From Gelatoporia subvermispora B (lineage: Eukaryota > Basidiomycota > Agaricomycetes > Polyporales > Gelatoporiaceae): DNA of 64,000 nt. The translations under genes and the position numbers were made by a program. How positions within the stretch are numbered: position 1 is the stretch's first letter; every line of letters begins with the position of its first letter. Positions 54,732-64,000 of the stretch are shown in pieces. The DNA lies in contig KB445799.1 in the NCBI GenBank assembly GCA_000320605.2, positions 667,234-731,233 of the forward strand. The letters are read 5' to 3'. The notes beneath the pieces are model-generated. The model was not told the origin of the DNA. It did not search any database and saw only the letters and a list, made by a program, of their open reading frames with translations.

Positions 54732-55638
54732 GACGCTGCACCCACGAACGACTGTAACTCAAGTCTCAATCGAGTACAGCCCCTGCTCGAGATGCGAGTT
54801 CGCCGTGTACAGATGCGGCGGCAGAGAGGCCGCCGTGGACTAGCTCTCACTTCGGTGGCTGACTCGGAGGTGTGGGTGACATAGCGTCCATGAGGTCGAT
54901 ATGAGTCCTATACTAAGCTCTGGAAGCGTCGCGATAGCTGATTCTTCTCAGTCGGCTATATCAGAAGGTAAAGCATCAAACTGACCTTGACCACTTCAGA
55001 GCTTCCACATTCGAAGACTCGCTGTCTGGGTTCAAGTCGTCGTCCGCGCCCTCCTAGTCGAACATACCGCCAGGACGCGCAAGCTCGTGAGACGCCCGCT
55101 GTGAATCTCCACGGTCGCGGTTCCGAGAAAGCCGGGCTGAGATAGTTGCTTCTTTCGGCGAGCATAGATATCACGCACGTGGTCTTGCCGACATGCCGTC
55201 CCTCTCATGTGTCTCTCATGGCGCTTTGTTTAGCTGGCCCGGAGACTCGACGACGACATGCCAGTGTATGACACAGATTGACAGTACCACCCGCAACGTG
55301 TTCCAACCCTCTCCCAAGGCCTGAGCAACGCACAACTCTCATGCTTGTCAAACTGTGGAATTTGTGTGTGATGTCGATCGAACTGTGAGTCATATTTCTT
55401 CGTCATTTCAACTGAGACCTCTTCCAGGACCTTCCACCAAAGCGCAATGACTCGAGCTTGTCGCTCTCTCGGCTCTCCCGCAGTGAGGCTGACATGTTTA
55501 GCGGGCTTCAATGACCGTCGCAATGGCCTGGCTGTGCTGTGCGCCGAGCCTGAAATTTCGTATGAAAGCCTAGCTGTATCCTGCCTCTTCTGCATCCCAC
55601 AACGTACATTCTTCCGCTGCCATACGACCCTTCACAGC
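54732..55638. other. Intergenic, divergent promoter region
   Basis: Separates the minus-strand methyltransferase from the plus-strand questin-oxidase-like gene. No gene or clear motif seen. Confidence 0.5.
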
Positions 55639-57541
55639 ATGCAGATCGACAACAAGAAGCTTTCCCTTCTCTTTAATGCACCCACTATGGGTCCGTCCCT
55701 ATTATCTCCTGCCCGTCTACCGGGCATCACTCGCGAAAGCAATGATGCCTTGGTCAAGATCCTGAAGGACGACTATCGTCGCTGGCACTGCTTCTTCAAC
55801 GACGAAGGCATGCACAAGTATGCGTCTCTTTTCTTTTGTATTCATGACTCTGCTGATCCTTTGTCTCCAGCCATGCCTCCCACCACATGGTTGCCATCCA
55901 CGCCATGGGCGCCAGTGCACCTCTCCTCGAAGCTGCGTACCAGACCCATGTTGTGTACATGCGCCCTGCGTTTTCTTCTCCAGGTTCCATCAACGAAGGC
56001 AACTTTCACGCTTATTTGGGGGATGAGAAGTAAGTATTACCTGACGACGTGTTCCTGAATTCTTGCTGATAGCAGTTTGCAGATACTATACAGCTTATCT
56101 CGAGTTCTTCACGGCCAAATTATTGGCCGATGGTGTATCTAGTACCCTGGATAAATACATCTTTTCTCGTTCCGCCAATGTCGGTTCCGGAGACGTCGAG
56201 CCTCCCTTCATGTTGGCCCGCTTCCACGCCACCGTGTTCCACCCCATGATCCACGCAGGTAACGGTGTAGAGTTCGGCTTTCTTGGTCTCGTTGCAGAAG
56301 GTAATATCTCTTTCTCTCATTTGCGCTCTATTCTCTCTCTCCTTTGATCATCACATGTGATAGCTACATCTGTTGCTCTAACTCATGTGTCTCGTCCATT
56401 CTTGTTGTCGATGTTACCATGTTCCACCTCATGTATCGCATCTCATGCATGTTGCTTGGGGCTAATGTACGATACTTCCAGGCCTTGCTCAGACGGCCAT
56501 TCATCCTCCTCACCTTGCAGGCCTCTATCCCCTCTCCATGTGGGATGAGACTGGACAGAGCGACAAGGCTGTCGACGCCGTGGTTCGGCGCCTCAGCTCT
56601 CTCACTTCGTCCGTCGTGCTCGATAAGGTAGAGCTTGCCCAGGTCAAGGATGAACAGCCGGTCAAAGGCGGCACGCACGCTTTCACCATCCTCGCTCGCA
56701 TCCTGAACGACGCGCGCTTCTCTCCGTCCGCCATCGGGTTGCCCATTCCAGACGGAGAGCATGATCATGAGTTGACGCGTACCGAACGGGTTGTGGGAGA
56801 TCTCATCGTCAAGTACGTCGAGCAGTGGACCGTCGATGGGGGCGACGCCCGCGACGTGGCGCGCAAGATCGAAGAGCTCTCCTGGGTGAACGTGCTCTTC
56901 TACGGCGTCGGCGGCTGGGGAGGCAGAGCCACCTCAGAAACCGGCAAGTTCAAGGCCGACTTCTTCCTGTACGTCATCCTATTTCCTCTCGCTCACGAAC
57001 TTCGCTAACAATTGTCTGTTCCAGGATGCACCTCGTCACGTCGTCCATCTTCCTCCCCTCCCTCGCGGCGTACCTCGCGCCGCACGGCACCACCCTCCTC
57101 CTGCGCACCTACTTCACCGCGTGCCTCACCTGGTGGGTCGCCGTCGGGCGCCCCGCGCTCCCCATCCGCGACTTCTTCGCCTCCGTCCCCGCCACCGTGC
57201 GCGCGCCCGTCGAGCCCCCCGTCGCCCCCGTCGAGGGCACGCTCACCCCCGCGGACCCCGCGCCGAACCCGTGGCTCGCGATCACGCAGACGACGCTCGT
57301 CCACCCCGGCGAGCACGTCTGCAAGGTGCAGCGCGCGCTGATGCACTTTGCGCAGCTCTACGGGACGCGCGCCAAGGGCCACTTTGCCAATCTCACTGCG
57401 GCTGCGGGCCTGGAGGGCGCGGAGGAGCTGGATGGCACGCTCTTCATACGCGTTGCTGGGTTGACCGCGGATCGCGTCGGGTGGATGAAGGAGGGCCAGG
57501 AGGCTGGGGATTGGGACCGGGATGGTTTTTACAAGGATTGA
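55639..57541 (+). CDS. Questin-oxidase-like protein
   Basis: Five exons join in frame: 55639-55817, 55871-56029, 56083-56300, 56482-56968 and 57025-57541, giving 519 residues. Features in order: LPGITRES near the start, the His-rich NHASHHMVAIHAMGA, YLEFF..HPMIHAGNGVEFGF, GLAQTAIHP, HAFTILARILND, the Gly/Trp segment FYGVGGWGG, and LVHPGEHVCKVQRAL near the C-terminus with LTADRVGWM. This order matches the fungal questin-oxidase-like (DUF4243) family, whose member GedK acts in geodin biosynthesis by oxidative ring opening of questin. The substrate here is unknown. The downstream paralogue has the same exon 2 and exon 5 lengths (159 and 517 nt), indicating tandem duplication. Confidence 0.88.
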
Positions 57542-58768
57542 GATTGGGATGGGGAGTCAGGGCGAAGTTCTCAACAACCTCGTTCGTCGGCAGTTCTGCC
57601 GTCTGGTTTCAACAGCAGTAGGTGGGTAGTACTCGGGCTCTGCGAAGGTAGGTACATCGGTGATGCGATAGGTCCGTAGCCCAAGGTAGGTTAGTTTTGA
57701 TATGATGCAATTGGCGATCGATCATCAGTTTGAAAGCGAAAGGCGGTGCGAAACTCTGGTCGCAATCTCGATCACCCGCAGTACGTAGTGAAAAACCATA
57801 TCACCTCTTAGCGTCGCCACAGTGCATTCCTGGAAGCACTCATATCATTGCGTTCAATTCGATTTATTTATGGAGTGAATACTTGAGAACGGATGAGTAT
57901 CGAAAATTCAAGCCTTATTCATGTAAATGAGATTCATTTCAATCGTCACAGCTCGATATCACAAGAGCTGCAAGCTGCGGCCGTCGAAACTCGTACTGTG
58001 GGCGTTCGATCGCCGTCAAGCCGCGCGTCCACAACCTCGGAAGCGCTTGTGATCGACCACTCCGAATTCTACCCCCGCCACCACACGGTCTCGCATGGTC
58101 TCGCTGCTTACCGACCGAGCTCAAGATTCTGGACGAACTAATAGCTCAAGCTATGCTGCGGTGATTATCCAGGGAGAAGACTGCGCCGTCATGTTCTGCT
58201 GAATTGCGCGTTCCGCACCTGAGCTATGTTCTTGGCTGTAAGGGACGATACCACGTCGCCAATTCCTCATGACAGGAGTAGCTTCGTGCCCAATTGGATC
58301 CCTGCATTCAAGACATTTGGAATACAATTTACAAGTAACCTTTAATTTTGGACCCCAGCCTACGGTACGACGCACGTCGGCAGAAGACAGACTCAACTCC
58401 AAATGGCGTATGCCGCCGGTCCCAGTCAGTCGAGCGCTGTCGCGTAGTCTGTGGAGGCACGTCGCTTTGCCAATCATCTACGCAATGCTCGTTTTGGATG
58501 CAAAGTGCCGAGTTATCCCGCCGAACATGCTCAGAGGTGACGCGTCTGCTCGCTTTTGCACTGGAGGTCGCTCGTCTGAGTGCTGCGCTTCCGCAGACCG
58601 ACGCGTATGACAGTACGCAGGACGTGGTCAAAGCTGCGAATGCACTGACAGTATATAATGACCTGATGGAGACTCGGGAATTATCGCTCTCTACATCACT
58701 CGTATACTCAGTCTCTCCAACTAGCGCATTTCTTAGTCAACTGTCTCGCCACGGATCACTAGCATACA
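57542..58768. other. Intergenic
   Basis: Spacer between the two questin-oxidase-like copies; no gene or repeat recognised. Confidence 0.5.
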
Positions 58769-60540
58769 ATGACTTCCAACACTGCTGTACTTGACATGCT
58801 GTTCCCCCTCCCTTCTAGAGCTCCTTCCTCTGATGGGCCGGAGCGCTTTCCGGGTATTACTCACGAGTCACGAATCCAAGCTGGCTGTGACGCGTGCACT
58901 CAAGGAGAACCACGTCAAATGGCATGCGTTCCTCAACGACTTGGGCTTTCACAAGTGAGTCTCTGGATCTTCTTCGGCTCTTGCAGACTTGTAACGCGTG
59001 CAAAAGTCACATGTCCCACCATCTCCTTGCTGTCTTTGCGCTCAGTGGTGGCGAACCACTGATCCAGGCGATTTATGAACGGCACGCGGTGGCCATGCGT
59101 CCCGCCTTCGCTTCGCCGGAACTTGCCAATGGAGAGAACTTCGGGGATCATCTCGGGAAGACGGAGTATGTCAATTACACCATCTTCTGATAATTCTGTG
59201 CTCACAGTTGCATCCGTCGCACAGTTTTTATGACTCGTACTTGGAGTTCTTCGCCGGACTCCTTCGCGAAAAATCGGTCCCGGAGGTTCTGGAAGAGTAC
59301 GTGTTCTCTGCCAGGGCCAATGTCGAGTCTTCCGCCGGTGGCAAGGCTCAAGGGATGCTTGTACGCCTCATGGCCGGATTGGTGCATCCATTCATCCATG
59401 CTGGTTACGGCCTCGAGTTTGGGGTGCCTGGCCTGATCGCCGAGGGTGAGCGTCACTCGTCTTCAGAAACAAACTCTGAGCTAGTCTGACGCTCTCAATC
59501 GTAGGCCTTGCCCAGGCCGCAGTGCATCCGCTGGACGGAGCCCTTCTCACTCCCGCGTCGCTTTTCGAAGGCGACGGCGAAACCGGTGTGGCCCGTCTGG
59601 TTGGCGAGTTGCCCAAGCTGGCACTAAAAGAGACGAAGGCGCCCGGCGCGGATCAGGGGCCGGGAAACGCCGACGTGCACGCCCTGTCTATTCTCGCGCG
59701 CATCCTGCACGACCCTCGATTTGCTCCGTCGTCGTTCAGCGTGCAAGGCATCAAGGATCCTAGGGTTGTTGTCGAGATTATTTTGGCCGCCGTTGGAGAA
59801 AGCGTCGTGCAATGCTCGCAGGAATGGCTGCCTGATGGCACCGACTCGACGGACTTCCCTCGCAAGATCGAAGAGCTTGTCTGGGTGAACGTAATGTTCT
59901 ACGGCATCGGCGGCTGGGCTGGGCGCGAGGCATCGATAATGAACGCAGACTTTTTCCTGTACGTTCTCGATGCTGCTGCCCGCCGTTCTTCACCTCGGCG
60001 CGCGCGCTCACGCTCTTCGCCAGCATGCACCTGATCACGTCGCTGCTCTTTGTCCCGTCTTACGTCGCGCAGCTGTCGCACCGGTCGCGCATCATCCTGC
60101 TTCGCTCGTACTTCGCGACGTGCGTCGCGTGGTACGTCGCGCGCGGCCGGCCCGCGCTGCCGATCCGCGTCTTCTATGCTGCTGTCACGCCGACACCCGT
60201 CGAGCATGGCGCGCCCCACGCCACGCCCGCGAAGGGCACGCTCGTTCCCGAGAACCCCTCGCCGAATCCGTGGCTGCCCCTCCTGCAGAGCGCGATGGTC
60301 CACCCGGACGACCACCTGTGCAAGCTGCAGCGGGCCCTCGTGCACTTCGCTGCATTGTACGGCGCGCGCCCGGCAGGACATTTCGCCGCGTTCGCGAGCT
60401 CCGCGCCCGCGCTGGAAGGCGCGGAGGCTTTGGACGGGACCCTCTTCGTGCGCGTTGCGGGCTTGACGGCGGATAGGCTAGGGTGGATGCGCGAAGGCCA
60501 GGACGACATGGGCTGGGATCGTCGCGGTTTCTTCTTCTAA
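58769..60540 (+). pseudogene. Questin-oxidase-like paralogue with a frameshift in exon 1
   Basis: Exons 58769-58954, 59007-59165, 59225-59445, 59505-59958 and 60024-60540. From exon 2 on the frame is open and complete (NHMSHHLLAVFAL, FYDSYLEFF, HPFIHAGYGLEFG, GLAQAAVHP, ALSILARILHD, FYGIGGWAG, LTADRLGWM). In exon 1 the frame of the ATG (MTSNTAVLDMLF..FPGITHES) changes by one nucleotide near 58880 before ESKLAVTRALKENHVKWHAF. No upstream ATG is seen in the second frame. Everything else looks functional, so this is either a very young pseudogene, a sequencing error or an unrecognised intron. Confidence 0.72.
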
Positions 60541-63500
60541 GTGTTCTGCTTTCTGTGGAGTATCATACTGCACCTGTATGCGCATGACCTGTTCAACAAT
60601 GTGTGCGCGGAGCCTGGAGGGGCCGGAACATTTCGATCCCGCAGGATGAAGTGATTGGATCCTGTTCTCGGTCTATGCTTTGAGCTACCTCGGTATCTCA
60701 ACGCTGGAATAGATGTGCCCTGATGCTCATGGCGAAGCGGCCATTAAGCAGCTGCGCCCACCACCGGGCGTCTGCGAGCTAAAAGTATGACAGGCTATAG
60801 TTATATGTCTTCCTGTATGAGAAAAACGACAGGTACATGAGTACATTTTCGATATTTGTTGCTCCACAGTACGCCTTCTGAGTGCTAATTATATTGACGG
60901 CCGAAGCTCTGGAGATGTCTGAGTAGGGGGCGAAGATCAAAGAAGTTGTAGTCTATTCGACAGCTTCTCTCGTGCGAGTAGGACACAGGACACAGGTACC
61001 GCAGCTCAGGAGGCTGAGATAGCGGCTTCTGCTCCACAAACTGAAGTAGCAAGGGAATAGGGCCTTTACGGCTTAACCTCGTGCTATGTCGCGCGGAAAC
61101 CACCCGTAGAAAATCAGGGAATATTTGTGTTCGCTTGTGGCTACGTAAAACGTGCCCCGAGCCCTGCTTTAGTGGACATCAGAAATGCGTATGGGTTCTT
61201 GATATCGAATAAATGACGCATAAGCATCTACAAATCTAGGCATCGAAGAAGCTCGAAGCATTTGTGCATGCAGAGGTTTTCGAGGGATACCGGTCTCGAA
61301 CACATGACGGCATAGCCCGGATGAGGGGACCGTGTTCCTGACAATTATTAACAATAGTGTTTTCTTATCTGATACAGAAGGAACATGGACGGAGACGATT
61401 ATAGCTGCGGCACCGGATGTTTTGTGGAAAGGCATAAACGGGCTGGCTTCTCAGGTTGATTTGCGTTAGGAATGCGCCGCCATCCGAGATGAACGAATGC
61501 TGATGTTGAGGAAGTGCCTGAGGGTTCCTTGAAGTATACGTGAGGAATTAAGCGCAGATTAGAACGACCATGACACCTTGTGCTCATCAACGCATGGAAC
61601 CATGCATGCACCGCAGGAGAGCTTTCGCGTCAAAAGCGCACCTTTGGGGCATGGCGGAGATTATGCTGCTCCGATTCGCAACAATCCCTTGGGATCAGAA
61701 AGCTCTGTACACGCCTCGAGTCTAGCGGACTGTGATCACATCACCTCCGCAGAGCATGGAGTGCCAGTATTCATGGGAACGAGGGTACTAGTTCTCCTAC
61801 CGGGCTCAGAGGCCGACGAGCCATCAGCCCAAATGGCTCCGACGCCGACGCCGACGCCGATTTCGTCGGATACATTAAAGATGGCCTATCGCGGCTCCCA
61901 TACCATATTCTGGGCGTCGTGCTCGTGGCATTTGTGTCTGGGCGGTCAGCCTACAGGCGCAGTTACAGTTCAATAGCTATATGATGCATCAGTCCGGACT
62001 TTCAAATGTGGTAGTGCGTGTGGGGCTCACTTGGTGTGATCTGAGGAATCCCCTGGTTATTCCTATGCAATGAGCCCGACTTCCGGCGCTCCGATATAAT
62101 CGTATGTAAAAGGCGAAAGAAATTGAATATGCCTGATGCGCACAGACTACAGCAACACCTCAGTTCGCGAGGAGCAGAGAGGTCGTAATATTTCTGTTTG
62201 TCAGATAGGAGATAGTGAGGCCCGAGTCCTATGACCGGTGACAAGATTTCGCACCGTTGACTGATGGATGACATGTTCGGGCGTGTCTGACAGAGGACAG
62301 ATTCGGTCTGTATCAGCACGTTGCAGTTGATCTTGCGTATAAAGAGCAGATTGGGGCTCGACATCTCGATCGTCTACCGTCTAATGAGGAGATTAACTTC
62401 AGGAGAGCCATCTCATTGCGTTGGAACAGGTGATGGAATGTCGGAGGAGGAGGAGCAACTCAATCAGGCATCAGCGCCACATAATCTGTTCCCACGAGGC
62501 CTGGCAGGTGCACCAGCTGCACGGGCTCTGGACGGTTACGCGCCATCCGACGCTGTCCCGCTCGATCCATGTCACTTCTAGCGATGGGAACGGTGATTAT
62601 AGAACCGAACTTGTTCTCATATGCTGCACATCCACGTCTCAAGCATACATTGCCATTTGCCCCCCGTTTTGAGCCAAGCCGATGCAGGTCGGCCGTCAAC
62701 TGTCAGTGGAAGAATTTCAACCATGCAAAGAGTGCCATTTAGCGAGATCGCGTCCGAGATCATGCTGTGAGCCCCAGCCATGTGTACTTGTGTAATTTTA
62801 ACAACCTTGCAAGGATATCGGTCCTCGTCCGGGGCCGTGACCAACTGAGGCGCACATGTGGCCAGCGCGCAACAGACGTAATTTGAGATTGCAGCGGATG
62901 GCAGGATTACTCCTCCGGGCGCGCGGCGGATCCGACAGAGATCTAGGGGAAATCTTCTCTGCACCCAATCTGAGAAATTCTATCATAACTTACTTCAGGT
63001 CAGTTTCATCTCTAACATGAGCGAATCCGCGCTTTATCTATCACAGACACGTTCATTTGGCGTGTCTGGCAACAGATTGCAGACCATGGCCGGTCTCTGA
63101 GTGTTGTCGGAGGCTTAAAGAGTGGGCTGTAGATCGCGAGGACATCACAAATGTACCTGCACAATTCCAACACGGAGTCGATATGTTTGCGTTATGCCGA
63201 CCTCCGATTGTGGCCACCCCAGCGTCCGCACCGCCTGGGCCCGAGAATTCGTCAATCCTTCTACAGACAGTACTGTGGTTCCGTTAGAAGGAATCCGGGC
63301 GTGACGTTGACGCTGAAGGAACCAATAGTGAGTCGAACCGCCGTATTCGTTCCTCGTGCGAGAGATACGTATCTGCTGGGAACGAACAGTGCAACGGCGT
63401 CGAAGAGATGCGGCGAGCGCATTCGGAGCGCAGCTGTGCCCTCAAAGACGCTGATGCATCGGCACGCTGTGCACTCCCAGCACGCTGCTCGAGCTTCCAT

Positions 63501-63786
63501 GAGAACGTTGTGCTCCCGGAAGCCGCTCACGAGGCCCCGGAACGGCCAAATGGTCGGTTGGGCAGTTACACGGACATCTTCACGAAGTTTCGCCTCGCCC
63601 GCATCATATGCCGTATGCGTACCACATCTCTTCTGCTGCGTGATGTGCCGAAAACATGCGACGGGGACGGCCGGATGTACCCACCATGCTGCACATCTTG
63701 CACAGGATAAAAGGCAGCACTCGTCCCCAGATGCATCCCCAGTGAGCACTCCTGAGCGTGTTCGATCTTCCCCCTCCGCCTCCTCG
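60541..63786. other. Gene-poor region
   Basis: No supported gene in 3.2 kb. Open frames such as 63151-63912 have no recognisable domain. A short (CGACGC)n tract lies near 61840-61860. Confidence 0.5.
63706..63713 (+). promoter_or_regulatory. TATA-like box GATAAAAG
   Basis: Located 81 bp before the ATG at 63787, supporting a gene start there. Confidence 0.4.
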
Positions 63787-64000
63787 ATGACTATGGAATC
63801 TGTCACGCGGACCGACTATCCTGCCACCAAGTGCTTGCCGTCATCATCCACCCCCTCCTTGACGTTAAGCATCCCGCCAACTCGGTCCTGGCTCGTCGCA
63901 TTTGGTACGTAAATATATGTCTAACGTTAGTCTCTATGCTGACCCCCCGCCCGGCAGCGCGGTCGTCAATCCTTGCGACCCTGGAGGGCGCTGTCAAGAC
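63787..64000 (+). CDS. Possible gene start, runs off the window
   Basis: The ATG at 63787 opens MTMESVTRTDYPATKCLPSS and ends exon 1 at 63904 before a GTACGT donor. A CTAAC branch-like site and a CGGCAG acceptor precede a second exon from 63958 (ARSSILATLEGAVK) that is open to the window end. Splice signals, phase and a TATA-like box fit a real gene, but there is too little to name the product. Confidence 0.4.

Noticed and set aside
63151..63912. A 253-codon open frame near the right edge and a 181-codon antisense frame
   Set aside because: Neither has a recognisable domain, and the better-supported gene start at 63787 uses a different frame with TATA and splice signals.

Overview
The window looks like nuclear DNA of a filamentous basidiomycete, probably an Agaricomycete wood or litter fungus. 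The evidence is many short (48-65 nt) GT..AG introns, class I hydrophobins, fungal F-box/leucine-rich proteins, a multi-exon microsomal P450 and questin-oxidase-like proteins. No bacterial operon, rRNA or convincing tRNA gene was seen. All identifications come from reading the sequence; no database search was run.

About 3-48 kb is a hydrophobin supercluster. Six genes encode ordinary small class I hydrophobins with all eight cysteines (3.0, 8.2, 10.7, 16.0, 25.1 and 27.5 kb). Six encode a derived type (13.4, 18.3, 23.3, 35.1, 40.0 and 44.6 kb) with a long Gly/Asn/Ser stretch between the signal peptide and a hydrophobin core that has lost three or four cysteines. At least four further copies are broken or reduced to fragments (20.5, 29.7, 30.4 and 47.2 kb). 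The copies lie on both strands inside repeated blocks of about 2.6-5.2 kb. They share a TATA-like box 116-152 bp before the ATG, a dyad-containing minisatellite upstream (derived type) and, in most copies, a conserved intron just after the stop codon.

Scattered through and around the cluster are F-box/leucine-rich genes: one intact at 0.2-1.8 kb, one probably intact at 52-53.4 kb, two full-length pseudogenes at 5.7 and 48.7 kb, and two internally deleted relics at 37 and 42 kb. A P450 gene with an intact heme motif sits at 32.3-34.3 kb, with a decayed P450 3' end at 30.8 kb. A non-autonomous hAT-like element with an 8-bp target duplication lies at 26.2-26.7 kb.

The right side (53.8-60.5 kb) carries a frameshifted SAM-dependent methyltransferase and a tandem pair of questin-oxidase-like genes, the second with an apparent frameshift. 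A third, decayed copy lies at 38.3-39.3 kb. P450, methyltransferase and questin-oxidase-like families are common in secondary metabolism, but no backbone synthase is present, so a pathway cannot be claimed. The last 3.4 kb is almost empty until a possible gene start at 63.8 kb that runs off the window.

The most interesting system is the derived hydrophobin family. Its roughly 107-residue Gly/Asn/Ser block is nearly identical among paralogues, while the hydrophobin core next to it is eroding. An Arg-Arg site separates the two in most copies, suggesting a secreted, possibly Kex2-processed Gly/Asn-rich protein that arose from a hydrophobin.
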